A DNA stretch of 64,000 nt from Algoriphagus aestuarii (GCA_017051695.1 JAFIDK010000002.1:930001-994000), one strand, 5' to 3'; numbered from the stretch's first letter, positions 37,413 to 45,928 are shown. Numbers and translations: made by a program. The notes: generated by a model not told the origin, from the letters alone.

Positions 37413-37553
37413 GAGGCTCATTTCTCTTAATGGCTTGGGCTAAGAGACAAGCCAACGCCGATGAGCCTCCGAAAGGGAGATGCCGAAAACCCTTATCAGA
37501 GTAGGCAAACAACCTGAAACGGTTTCCCTGTTTTTGATGGGTTAAAAAACAGG
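37413..37553 (+). promoter_or_regulatory. Pseudoknot-forming leader of the DUF6520 gene (candidate cis-regulatory RNA)
   Basis: Helix P1: GAGGCTCAT (37413-37421) with ATGAGCCTC (37461-37469), 9 bp. Inside it, P2: TCTCTTA (37423-37429) with TAAGAGA (37441-37447), 7 bp; and the P2 loop GGCTTG (37432-37437) pairs with CAAGCC (37448-37453) directly after P2, a classical H-type pseudoknot. Downstream, AAGGG (37473-37477)/CCCTT (37490-37494) and TGCC (37481-37484)/GGCA (37504-37507) cross in the same way. CCTGTTTTT (37527-37535) pairs with AAAAACAGG (37545-37553) just before the ATG. I do not recognise a known riboswitch class. Confidence 0.6.
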
Positions 37554-37561
37554 ACATTGTA

Positions 37562-37810
37562 ATGAATAAGTTAATTAAAAGATTACCATTATTTGCCTTT
37601 ATTCTGGCAGCGTTTGGGGCATTTGCATTTTCAAGCCCTCCTACTCCAGAGTATGGGCTTTCCGGGGGAACCTGGATCAATGTGACAGGATTAACTCCGG
37701 GTCCTACTACCTATCAGTGTAACCAGGACCCTCAAGCATGTACCCGTGAGGCACCCAATCCAAGTGCCCCTGTTGTGAAAACAGGCATTTTCAAAAACAA
37801 CATGCTTTAA
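37562..37810 (+). CDS. DUF6520 small exported protein
   Basis: 82 residues. A Sec signal (MNKLIKRLPLFAFILAAF, likely cleavage after AFA) precedes a mature part of about 58 residues with two Cys in a C-x6-C spacing (QCNQDPQAC). The rest is rich in Pro, Gly, Thr and Asn. The composition and layout match DUF6520, small Bacteroidota proteins with the same Cys pair and no known function. The gene has its own structured leader and a strong terminator right after its stop, so it forms a single-gene transcript. MauE-like and TlpA-like genes nearby suggest that the Cys pair is a disulfide target. Confidence 0.8.
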   Translation: MNKLIKRLPLFAFILAAFGAFAFSSPPTPEYGLSGGTWINVTGLTPGPTTYQCNQDPQACTREAPNPSAPVVKTGIFKNNML

Positions 37811-37816
37811 GATTTA

Positions 37817-37844
37817 GGCGGGAAGAAATCTTCCCGCCTTTTTT
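37817..37844. terminator. Intrinsic terminator between DUF6520 and SusD genes
   Basis: GGCGGGAAGA (37817-37826), loop AA, TCTTCCCGCC (37829-37838), then six T. A perfect 10-bp stem. It serves the plus-strand DUF6520 gene; on the minus strand the stem is followed by only a few T, so it is a weaker stop for the convergent susD gene, which ends at 37843. Confidence 0.9.
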
Positions 37845-39186
37845 ATTTCAAAGCCGGGTTATTTTCCAGTTCCCTTTCCGGAATAGGCACAGTATAAGCT
37901 GCACCTCCAGGCAGCAAGGTTTTCTCCTCTCCCATCACCGTTCTTTTAAGAGTCACCGCAAATTCAGGATCCTGGTTTAATCTTCTAAGATCCATCCACC
38001 GGATTCCTCTAAAAACCAGTTCCTTTCTTCTTTCCTCCAAGATGCGACGCAGCAATTGATCCCCTTCCAAAATTAAAGAAGTAAAACCATTGCTGTATCT
38101 GTGATTAAGAAGGTAATTCAAATCTTCCAATGCCTTTTCTTCCTTTCCTAATCTAGCATTGGCTTCCGCCCTGTCCAATATAACTTCGTCCACCGCAAGC
38201 CCACCCCAGTCAAAATAATCACCGGAATATCGGGACACGAAATTGTATTTACCCAAAACCCTGCTTTCCTGAAAGAGGATAGTTTTCCTTAAATCAGCAG
38301 TATCGTATAAGGAATATAAATCCGGATCCACCCATTGTTGACGGTCAAACGTCACTCCCGTAGAAGGTTGGTTGGCATGGAAGATCACTTCACTATTGAA
38401 TCTGGGAAAGTAATAAGCTCCTTGCGGACTGAGAGTATTGAAATCCATCAGATTCTTATTTAAAGCCAATACCCTATCTCCTGCCTCAGCTGCCTTTTCA
38501 TAATCCTGTGTCTGGATATAGATCCTGCTTCTCAATGCATCCACTGCCCATTTAGAGGGCCTGGTTTTCTTATCTGCAAAATCAGGCAACCCCTCAAAAG
38601 CCTCTTCCAAATCAGCCAGAATAAATGCATATACCTCAGCTTGGGTCGAAATCGGGGTGGCCAGATTTATATCCGCGGACTCCCGGATCGGAATTCCAGG
38701 CTGATCCGTGCCCAGAGTGAAAGGTGGGGCATATACCTGCAAAAGTTGGAAATGGCTCCAGGCCCTGTGAAATTTTGCCGATGCTTCCAGCCTAGTGGCC
38801 AGATTACGATCAGCCTCATTCTCTGGATTGAAATCCCGGAGCCCATCAATCACCACATTGACATAATAGATAGGTTGGTAACCATAGGTCCAATCAACCC
38901 CATAATCGTTGACTGCATAATAGTCCCCTTCCCATCGGTAAGCCGTCAGTTCCTCTTGGGTCATCCATGGGATTGCTCCCTCACCTAGCTCCATTTCATC
39001 TGCTCCGAACAGCGGTATTTTAGGAGCATAGTTCATTTGTCTTGGTTCTGCATCCAGGATTGCCTGGTATTCGTTGAGCTTTTCGGGGATTACCAATGAA
39101 AGTTCCGGCTTGACATCCAGAAAATCCCCACATGCCGAGCATAAGGTCAGCATTAACATTGCCATTATTTTATATTCCTTTTTCAT
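37843..39186 (-). CDS. SusD/RagB family outer-membrane lipoprotein
   Basis: 447 residues from the ATG at 39186, which starts the lipoprotein signal (MKKEYKIMAMLMLTLCSACG, Cys at SAC); a longer open frame upstream adds 20 residues before it and is rejected. TPR helices and the SusD C-terminal segment are visible (DEVILDRAEANARLGKEEKALEDLNYLLNHRY, then RRILEERRKELVFRGIRWMDLRRL). It caps the SusC pore and binds the ligand at the surface. Shorter than starch-type SusD (about 550), as is usual for members outside glycan loci. Third gene of the TlpA-SusC-SusD operon, convergent with the DUF6520 gene. Confidence 0.92.
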   Translation of the reverse strand: MKKEYKIMAMLMLTLCSACGDFLDVKPELSLVIPEKLNEYQAILDAEPRQMNYAPKIPLFGADEMELGEGAIPWMTQEELTAYRWEGDYYAVNDYGVDWTYGYQPIYYVNVVIDGLRDFNPENEADRNLATRLEASAKFHRAWSHFQLLQVYAPPFTLGTDQPGIPIRESADINLATPISTQAEVYAFILADLEEAFEGLPDFADKKTRPSKWAVDALRSRIYIQTQDYEKAAEAGDRVLALNKNLMDFNTLSPQGAYYFPRFNSEVIFHANQPSTGVTFDRQQWVDPDLYSLYDTADLRKTILFQESRVLGKYNFVSRYSGDYFDWGGLAVDEVILDRAEANARLGKEEKALEDLNYLLNHRYSNGFTSLILEGDQLLRRILEERRKELVFRGIRWMDLRRLNQDPEFAVTLKRTVMGEEKTLLPGGAAYTVPIPERELENNPALK

Positions 39187-39321
39187 AGTTTTTCTTTTTA
39201 AATAGTCTTTCGGAGAGGGTGGCAGTAACCAGCTACCGGGAGGCATGTGACGGGTTTATATCCCTTATCCTTATGAAGAATTTTTTTATTTTCACACATT
39301 CCTTTTACCCTCTCCAAAAGA

Positions 39322-42300
39322 TCAAAACTGAATATTTAAACCAATAGAATAAGTATTGAGTGATTGCACCACCCTGAAATCAGGATCCACCACGTCTTTT
39401 GTTGATTTCCATAATACTCCCAGATTATTTGCATAACCATAAATCCTCAGGGAACTAAAGGGAAAACGGGAGTCCGCTTGCTTTTGGAAAGTATAGGCCA
39501 ACTGGATGTCCTGTAACCTGATATGGTCTCCTTTTCTCACCTGGCTGGAATTGACCAATTCGAAGGTGGTACGTGTATCATTTACCATCAAAGGGTCAGA
39601 AGGGATCTTGGTGCTGAGTTCATCGCCGGGTTTTTGCCATCTGTTTTCATAGTCAGCATGGCTGATCCCACCCCTGTTCAAAACACTGTAATTCACCGTT
39701 TCCCTTCTGAAATAATACCCAAGCCTATAAGTCAGGTTAAGTGAAAGCTCCCATCCTTTCCAAATAAACTGGTTTCGCCATGCTCCAAATGACGTAGGGA
39801 TTGCTGAGCCGTTAAACTCCAGATCTTCCAAAGTGGTCTGATTTAAGATGGCTGCATAATCCATACTGGCCTCACCGTCCAAAATGCCCAATGGGCTGCC
39901 ATCATCGGGATCCAGCCCTACAAAGGGATAACTAAAGATGCTGTAAAGGGGAGCTCCTTCCATCGGCTCGGGAAGTAAGCCTGCTCTTCCTGAAGAGTAG
40001 GAAGCCACATTCTGTGGATTTGGGACATTGGCATAATCCACAACTTTTTCCCTGACCATGGAATGGAACCAGGTCGTGTTCCAATTGAATTCGCCTTGGA
40101 TTATCTTTCCGGTAAGCTGTAAATCAAATCCATGGGTACGGGTACTGGCATAGTTACGGGTCACTGTATGATTTCCCGAGGATGGGAAATAAGGTTGGAT
40201 TCCATACAAGTCTTTTCCTTCTTTTCTATAGGCTTCCAAAGAGCCTGAAAGTCTTCCCCTTACTAGTTCCCATTCCATTCCCAGATTGATTATTTTGATC
40301 TTTTCCCATCTTAATTGAGGATTGGGAGGATTAAGCAAACTCATCCAGGGCTGCCCGACCCAGGGATTGGTATTGGAGCCAAAAAGCGTTCCCGTAGTAT
40401 ATGCCGTTGCTGCGGGATTTGTATTTCCATTATATCCATAACTGGTTTTGAGTTTTAGGAAATCGACCCATGTGGCGGTAAGCCATTGTTCTTCGGATAT
40501 GATCCAGCCTATTCCGGCAGACCAGAGTGGTACCCTTCTTTTATTGGTACTTACTCCATAGAGGTTGGAGGCATCGGATCTTGCCGAGGCAGTAAGCAAG
40601 ATCTTATCCCGATAGGTATAACCTACATTCCCAAAAAGAGAGGTATACCTGTTGATGCTTCCAGATGTACTTTGGCCAAACGGCACTTGGTATCCCCAGC
40701 CCGTATTCAGTTGAGGAAAATAACTTTTGTAATCCACTGCCTGGGAAATCCCTGTTTCCGGATCAAATCCGTAAAACCTGTTCTGATCGGAAGCGGACTG
40801 GACATCCCTGATTTCTGTCCCTGCCAGCGCATTGATCTCATGGACTTCCCCGATCCTGCTCCCGAAATTCAACTGGGTTCTCCAAGTATGACTGAAGCCC
40901 CTATAGTTTGTCTGATCCATGATTCCACCAACCGGAATTCCATATTCAGGAGCTGCCTCTGTAGGAAAAGAGGTATAGAGATTGACCAAGTTTCTGGCAT
41001 AATAAGAGTCCAGCCCATTTATCTGCTTTTGGATTCCGCTTCTCTGCCAATACTGGTAGGTACTTTCCAGCTTAAGTCCCTGGACAATGGTGTAGGCTGC
41101 CCTCAGGTTGATCCTGGCTTCCATATCCTTTCCGATACGGGGAGCCAGTCCGATTTCCTTGATAGGATAATAATTCCAGTTCAGGGCACCTTTGGCTTCC
41201 GCCTGTGACTTGAACCGGGGGTTGTAATCCCTGATGACAGACAGGGGATTTCCCAATGGGTCGACCAAAGCATCGTAAGGATGCAGACTTGTAAGGTCAG
41301 GACTGCCATTTTTTTCGTTGTTTGAAATCAGATAAGTTCCCAACTCGAGGTGCACTTTATTCTTCCATATACTCCATTGCTGGCGGGTATTGAAAGTCAG
41401 CCTATCCTGATCTTGGCCAACTTGGGTTTTTCGGGTATCATCGTATCCAAGAGAAACCAGATATGAATAGGCTTGGGTACCGCCAGAAAGAGACAAGGCA
41501 TACTGCTGGCTGATACTTGGGCGATAGAAATAGCGGCTTAGGTCCTGCCTGACATCTGTTGCTTTAAAATCCTGAAGCCTGGCTTCAAGCTCATCTGGCG
41601 TCAGTGTCCCTGCTTTACCTGCATAGAGCGCTTCGACTACGGGAGAGACATCCTGATTGTCATAGCTTTCATATCGGTATTCATAAAATCCCTGATCATA
41701 AAGACGCTGCTCCACATCCACAAATGAGGCAATGTCCATCTGAGGCTGGTAGAAGGGATCAAATGTCTGGCCTATGGTAAAATTGGAATTGAAGCTGACC
41801 CGTAATGGACTGGAAAAAGCTGACTTTTTGGTTGTGATTACTATCACTCCGTTTCCTGCCCTTGCTCCCCAGATGGAGGCGGCAGCGGCATCTCTCAAGA
41901 CGGTAATGCTCTCCACATCATTTGGGTTGATGCTTTCTACCGGTCCATCGTATATCATGTTATCCACTACTACCAGAGGATTTTTATTGGCAAGGAGGGT
42001 GGAATTCCCACGGATGGAAATGCTTTCTCCTCCTGTCAGATCTGCCCTGTCCCGATTGAAGATCAATCCCGGTGTGACATCTTCCAGTCTGTCCAGGATA
42101 TTGGTACTGACTTTCCTGTTGATAAGGGTTCGGTCCACTTGTGCAAATGATCCAGTGGTACGCTCCAGCGGTAATTCCTGGAATCCTGTGGAGACTACTG
42201 TCACTTCAGAGAGGGTCTGGGCGTCCTCTACCATCATCACAACCGGGTTTTGGGATACAGGGACTGTCACCGTCAGCTCTTTGGATAGATAGCCGATAAA

Positions 42301-42528
42301 ACTAAAAGAGAGAAGGTGCTCCCCGAAGGGAAGTCTCAGTTCAAATTGCCCGTTTGGGTCGGTCACCGTGCCAGTAACGGTACCTTTAAGCAGGACATTT
42401 ACTCCAGGTAGCGGAAGGGAATCAGTCTGGTTTAGCACAGTTCCTTTCAAAAGGCCTGATGTGGGCTCCTGAGCCCATGCCCAACCTGAAACCAGGAAGG
42501 CCAAAAGAATGGGTATTGATTTTTTCAT
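39322..42528 (-). CDS. SusC/RagA family TonB-linked outer-membrane protein
   Basis: 1068 residues: signal peptide (1-19), CarboxypepD_reg-like domain (about 26-110), then the plug (GISIRGNSTLLANKNPLVVVDN-like segment; motif VESINPNDVESITVLRDAAAASIWGARAGNGVIVITTK) and the barrel, ending SIGLNIQF. It forms the TonB-driven pore paired with the SusD lipoprotein. No TonB-box or STN domain is obvious. The start lies 12 nt after the stop of the TlpA-like gene. No glycosidase or protease is linked, so the substrate may be a peptide or a small molecule rather than a polysaccharide. Confidence 0.94.
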   Translation of the reverse strand: MKKSIPILLAFLVSGWAWAQEPTSGLLKGTVLNQTDSLPLPGVNVLLKGTVTGTVTDPNGQFELRLPFGEHLLSFSFIGYLSKELTVTVPVSQNPVVMMVEDAQTLSEVTVVSTGFQELPLERTTGSFAQVDRTLINRKVSTNILDRLEDVTPGLIFNRDRADLTGGESISIRGNSTLLANKNPLVVVDNMIYDGPVESINPNDVESITVLRDAAAASIWGARAGNGVIVITTKKSAFSSPLRVSFNSNFTIGQTFDPFYQPQMDIASFVDVEQRLYDQGFYEYRYESYDNQDVSPVVEALYAGKAGTLTPDELEARLQDFKATDVRQDLSRYFYRPSISQQYALSLSGGTQAYSYLVSLGYDDTRKTQVGQDQDRLTFNTRQQWSIWKNKVHLELGTYLISNNEKNGSPDLTSLHPYDALVDPLGNPLSVIRDYNPRFKSQAEAKGALNWNYYPIKEIGLAPRIGKDMEARINLRAAYTIVQGLKLESTYQYWQRSGIQKQINGLDSYYARNLVNLYTSFPTEAAPEYGIPVGGIMDQTNYRGFSHTWRTQLNFGSRIGEVHEINALAGTEIRDVQSASDQNRFYGFDPETGISQAVDYKSYFPQLNTGWGYQVPFGQSTSGSINRYTSLFGNVGYTYRDKILLTASARSDASNLYGVSTNKRRVPLWSAGIGWIISEEQWLTATWVDFLKLKTSYGYNGNTNPAATAYTTGTLFGSNTNPWVGQPWMSLLNPPNPQLRWEKIKIINLGMEWELVRGRLSGSLEAYRKEGKDLYGIQPYFPSSGNHTVTRNYASTRTHGFDLQLTGKIIQGEFNWNTTWFHSMVREKVVDYANVPNPQNVASYSSGRAGLLPEPMEGAPLYSIFSYPFVGLDPDDGSPLGILDGEASMDYAAILNQTTLEDLEFNGSAIPTSFGAWRNQFIWKGWELSLNLTYRLGYYFRRETVNYSVLNRGGISHADYENRWQKPGDELSTKIPSDPLMVNDTRTTFELVNSSQVRKGDHIRLQDIQLAYTFQKQADSRFPFSSLRIYGYANNLGVLWKSTKDVVDPDFRVVQSLNTYSIGLNIQF

Positions 42529-42540
42529 GTCTGATGTTTG

Positions 42541-44853
42541 TTAGTGAATGGATTGGTTTGAAGATCCTTGCTGGTAGTCCAACAGGGAAAGAATATTGGC
42601 AGCGTATTCTGGGAAGTTGTTTCCGTCAAGGTTATAGGATAGCACCCTGCCTTCTTTGTCCAAAAGCATGGCACGGGGATAAGCCATCACCTTGTATTTT
42701 CTGAGCCATTCAGCGGCTTGGATACTGGGGAGGTTCAGATTCAGGATTTCCTCACTTGAATAGCTGGTGAGCTGGGATTTCCATAGTTCAGGATCATTAT
42801 CCACGGAAATGGCGATGATCTGAAGCCCAAGTTTTTTTCCCATTTCCTGATAAAATGGCTGGAGATACTGGCGGAAATAATTGCCGCTGTGGGTACAGCC
42901 TGAAAAATAGAAATAAAGCAGGCTGGGTTGTCCCTTCAGGTCTTTCCAACCCAACTCCTTCCCTTCCAGGTTATGGAAGGTGGCTGGAGCAAGGTAGGTA
43001 TCCGGTGAAAAGGTGGATTTCAAGACTTGGAATTCCTCTGCCAAAGCTGTGCTTCCTAAAAGAGCAGCATAGTGATCCCAGGATTCTGAGGTTAGTTGAG
43101 TGGTTTCCAGGTTTCTTAGAAATGCGGAAAAGATCAATTTTTCCTGAACGGGAGATGTGAATTTCTCGGTGTTTAAATTCTCCAAAGGTTTATTTTGTAA
43201 AATCCGATCTGTGGCGATCCATTCCCTTGCAAAATCCAAGGCTCCAGGGCTAAGTCCTTTTGCAAGTGCAGTATGGAGGTCCTTATCCAGTTTTTCCAAC
43301 AGGTCAGGAAGGGTATTTTTGGCGCGAAGGGCAGAGAGTGTATCTCCCAAAGCCAGCGGCATGCCGTGGTGGTATTGGCGGAATGTGGCTAAGTGGGAGG
43401 CATAGAAGGAGCCTATCAATTGGGATTCCAGCAGATGGAACCTGTCTGAAGGCAATAGCTTTCGGAATCTTTGTAAATCCTGCCAACCTGGAATGGAGCT
43501 TAAGCTAGTATCTCTTAGGATTGCAGACTCATGGTCCAGACCGTCTTTACCAAATTCGTAAATGGCAATTCTGGAACCGAATACCGATTCCTGCTGCTCT
43601 ACCTGAAGACGGAAATCCCGTGTGTCCAGCAATGCATCCCGGTCTATTTCCAAAAGTTCTCTGGGTTTGCTGAAATGGTCAGTCTTTCTTGCTCTAATAA
43701 TTATATGCTGTGCCTCAAACCAATGTGCTTGTGGTCCGGCGAATACAAAGCTGTAGTCCTGTAGGTCTATTCCGATCTTGATGCTGTCACCTGGAAAGAT
43801 CAGGAAATCCTTGAGGATGGAACGATCTTCCAGCTTTAGGCTGAGAAGGCCAAAATCTTCTTCGATTGGGATGCTTTGCTGGAACTTTTTTACTCTTGGA
43901 TCCAGCACCCCGTCAAAGAAAGTACCGTGCTCCAATGCTACCTGAATGGTGGAATCATGCAAAGCCTCTCCTTGGGGAAGAATGCCTGACTTGAAATCAA
44001 TGGTCAAAGGCCCTAAGGAATCCGGATTGATGATCTCTCCATAGATCAGTGCGCCGGATGGAGCAGAAGGGATCGCTTCCTCCTGACTTGGGGATAAAGT
44101 GGTATCAACTAAACTAATATTAGTATCTAGACCAAAGACATAAGACTCAAGACTTTGGCTTGTAGGTTTCTGAGGGTCAGATTTTGGATCAGAATGGATA
44201 GGAACACCAAAGACTGAGACAGAGGCGGATTGGAAACCAGCGTTCTCCAAGCCTATCTTCATGTCCTGGTCGCTATGAATTAAACTAAATCTCTTTTGAG
44301 ACGGAAAACTTGCTGGATGTCCGATGTCCGATGACCGATGTAGGTTTACGTCACCCCCGAAATAATCGGGACGGGTGAGAGGAGGCTTTTGTGACAGGAG
44401 CCCTGGTCCTCCATCAATATCCTGAGCCGTAAAGGAGAAGTAAGGTTCGGAGCGGGAATCCCCGCCCCGAGGGGGCATAGACCTATGAAGGAGATCTGCC
44501 CCGGGTGGATCAGCAACTTGACTACTTACTTCATTTATACTACTCGAAAGTATAGAAAGGATTAAACAGGTTTGAAGGAACCATTTTTGGTATAGAAAAT
44601 TAGAGATAGGCAAGCCCTTGGCTTGCGAAATAGATCGACTTTGTCGATGAAATAGCCCGCCAATGGCGGGGAAATAGGCTTCAATAGACGGTGTCAAGTA
44701 GTCGCTACGCTCCTGAAATATGTCAGCTTGTGGCTGACGAAATACAGCTCCTTCGTCGCTGAGATAGGAAACAAAGGATGGTGGGTTAGATCTGCTTCTA
44801 TTGTGAAAAGGGCATAGCTTTCCCAGGAAGCATGTGAATAGATTTTTTTTCAT
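42541..44853 (-). CDS. TlpA-like thioredoxin-fold protein with a repeat-derived N-terminus
   Basis: 770 residues as an open frame from the ATG at 44853. The C-terminal thioredoxin fold covers about 630-765: LLYFYFSGCTHSGNYF has Cys653 and Ser656, that is C-x-x-S rather than CxxC, and the cis-Pro is P726 (AYPRAM). The middle (about 260-620) resembles the helical region of Bacteroidota TlpA-family proteins. The first 180 residues are odd: residues 27-82 are encoded by the GAAATA hairpin array and residues about 170-181 by ccgatgtccgatg words. The true signal helix is probably KWFLQTCLILSILSS (about 90-104), so the start is uncertain. It is first in the operon with SusC and SusD. Confidence 0.8.
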   Translation of the reverse strand: MKKNLFTCFLGKLCPFHNRSRSNPPSFVSYLSDEGAVFRQPQADIFQERSDYLTPSIEAYFPAIGGLFHRQSRSISQAKGLPISNFLYQKWFLQTCLILSILSSSINEVSSQVADPPGADLLHRSMPPRGGDSRSEPYFSFTAQDIDGGPGLLSQKPPLTRPDYFGGDVNLHRSSDIGHPASFPSQKRFSLIHSDQDMKIGLENAGFQSASVSVFGVPIHSDPKSDPQKPTSQSLESYVFGLDTNISLVDTTLSPSQEEAIPSAPSGALIYGEIINPDSLGPLTIDFKSGILPQGEALHDSTIQVALEHGTFFDGVLDPRVKKFQQSIPIEEDFGLLSLKLEDRSILKDFLIFPGDSIKIGIDLQDYSFVFAGPQAHWFEAQHIIIRARKTDHFSKPRELLEIDRDALLDTRDFRLQVEQQESVFGSRIAIYEFGKDGLDHESAILRDTSLSSIPGWQDLQRFRKLLPSDRFHLLESQLIGSFYASHLATFRQYHHGMPLALGDTLSALRAKNTLPDLLEKLDKDLHTALAKGLSPGALDFAREWIATDRILQNKPLENLNTEKFTSPVQEKLIFSAFLRNLETTQLTSESWDHYAALLGSTALAEEFQVLKSTFSPDTYLAPATFHNLEGKELGWKDLKGQPSLLYFYFSGCTHSGNYFRQYLQPFYQEMGKKLGLQIIAISVDNDPELWKSQLTSYSSEEILNLNLPSIQAAEWLRKYKVMAYPRAMLLDKEGRVLSYNLDGNNFPEYAANILSLLDYQQGSSNQSIH

Positions 44854-45008
44854 GCTTTAAGTGATTTAAGGTCTACTTGAATTTGAAAGGGCTTGGGGAA
44901 GAAATACAGTCCCTAGGGTTGTGAAATAGGCTGTCTACCTTCAGTAGGCAGCGAAATAGGCTCTTCTTTCCTCAGAGCGAAATATTTCGGACTCCAGAGG
45001 CGGCCCTA
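44609..45008 (+). repeat. Tandem array of GAAATA-separated hairpins
   Basis: Words GAAATA(G/T/C) stand at 44627, 44649, 44671, 44715, 44739, 44901, 44923, 44953 and 44979. Between most of them lies a small hairpin: GCAAGCC-ctt-GGCTTGC (44610-44626), ATCGAC-ttt-GTCGAT (44634), CCCGCC-aat-GGCGGG (44656), GTCAGC-ttgtg-GCTGAC (44722), GCTGTCTAC-cttca-GTAGGCAGC (44930) and GCTCT ... AGAGC (44960). The stems differ in sequence while the separator is kept. The array straddles the start of the TlpA-like gene and supplies codons 27-82. Confidence 0.75.
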
Positions 45009-45810
45009 TTTCTATAGTATTTCAAAGTATTTTCTCAAAATTTTAAGTCAATACTTCCCCTAACCTTCAGAAGGATCATTCTTTCAATCAAGTATTCCAT
45101 TATTAAGAAATAGGTAATGTGATAAGCGGAAATCCCTGCAGTGGATGGCTTATCGAAGAGTCAACCCTGATTCGTAGGATAGCCCCGAATCGGTAAACCT
45201 CTCGGGAGCAATCAGGGAGAAAAAGTACTTAGGTTGGATTTTTAATCAAGTTTTTAAAGAGTTGCTTTACTGTCTTTTGCAGAGAGAAAGCGGTAAAGAG
45301 ATTAGATGTTGCTTTCATGTTTTAAAGATCAAAGTCAAATGACCGGTGATCGGTCCTCAAATCCACTCATTTACAGAGTAATTAATACATTCAGAAATCC
45401 TTGGATTTCCACCTTGCCATTAGCATGGCAACAAAATAGGATTTAGAAAGCGTCTTCCGATAAATCGGGATTAAGGTTTTCCTGATTCGTAGGATCGTTC
45501 TACCAATTTTATAAAATCAAGTAAAAGCAATCAGGAATAAAAATGCGTTAAGTATTAAATAGGACTTTTAGGTTTTAGAGGATAGAGGCGATCTACCGCG
45601 GCGATGCCGAGTTCCTCTGGTAATAGGTTGCAGTAAATAGGTAAGGTGCAATTTGTCCCAAGGTTAAAGGCAGTCCTCTTTCCTTTCCAGAAATTCCTTC
45701 CCGGGAAGATTAGTAATCCAGAAAAAATCAAGGTCTGTTCCATGGTACTTGGGTTATAACAATGTCCAAGTTGAGACCAAGCCAAAAAAAGAGGCGCGGA
45801 CTCAAACAAG
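45009..45810. other. Hairpin-rich non-coding region
   Basis: No convincing gene. Visible stems: GATAAGC/GCTTATC (45121/45148), CCCTGATT/AATCAGGG (45165/45210) with inner CCCGA/TCGGG, GAAATCC-tt-GGATTTC (45394), TTGCCAT-tagc-ATGGCAA (45414), CCGAT/ATCGG (45457), TTCCTGATT/AATCAGGAA (45479/45529), and GGTCT/AGACC (45732/45774) enclosing ACTTGG/CCAAGT. The two CCTGATTCG hairpins share cctgattcgtaggat at 45166 and 45481, and agcaatcagg at 45207 and 45526. It could be a long leader of the TlpA-SusCD operon, or independent RNAs, or accumulated repeats. Confidence 0.55.
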
Positions 45811-45812
45811 CT

Positions 45813-45928
45813 GTCTTAGAGGTACTGGTATACCTGAGGAACAAGCAAGTAAGTAGCCCACGCCAAAGGCGTGAGCATCCTCACTTATTTATCCCGTTCC
45901 TCAATTGAAATTACCAGTTTCCTAAGAC
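45813..45928. ncRNA. Candidate rod-shaped structured RNA
   Basis: Five nested helices, in order from outside: GTCTTAG (45813-45819)/CTAAGAC (45922-45928); ACTGGT (45824-45829)/ACCAGT (45913-45918); GAGGAAC (45836-45842)/GTTCCTC (45896-45902); AAGTAAG (45847-45853)/CCTCACTT (one mismatch, 45880-45886); CACGCC (45859-45864)-aaa-GGCGTG (45868-45873). Together a 116-nt rod with small internal loops. Either strand could be the RNA. Nothing shows transcription; an imperfect palindromic repeat element is the alternative. Confidence 0.45.

Noticed and set aside
37457-37489. Hammerhead-like core words (CGATGAG, then CGAAA) in the DUF6520 leader
   Set aside because: The conserved U in CUGAUGA is replaced, helix II closes poorly, and no cleavage triplet with a third helix can be drawn.
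44609-45008. Possible degenerate CRISPR or retron in the GAAATA array
   Set aside because: The separators are only about 7 nt and the spacers are self-complementary; no cas or reverse transcriptase gene is near.
45555-45809. An 84-codon open frame on the minus strand
   Set aside because: It runs through hairpin-rich DNA and has no domain, signal or sensible neighbour.
45813-45928. 6S RNA as an identity for the rod-shaped candidate
   Set aside because: It is shorter than usual 6S RNA and lacks a large central bubble; I cannot support the name.
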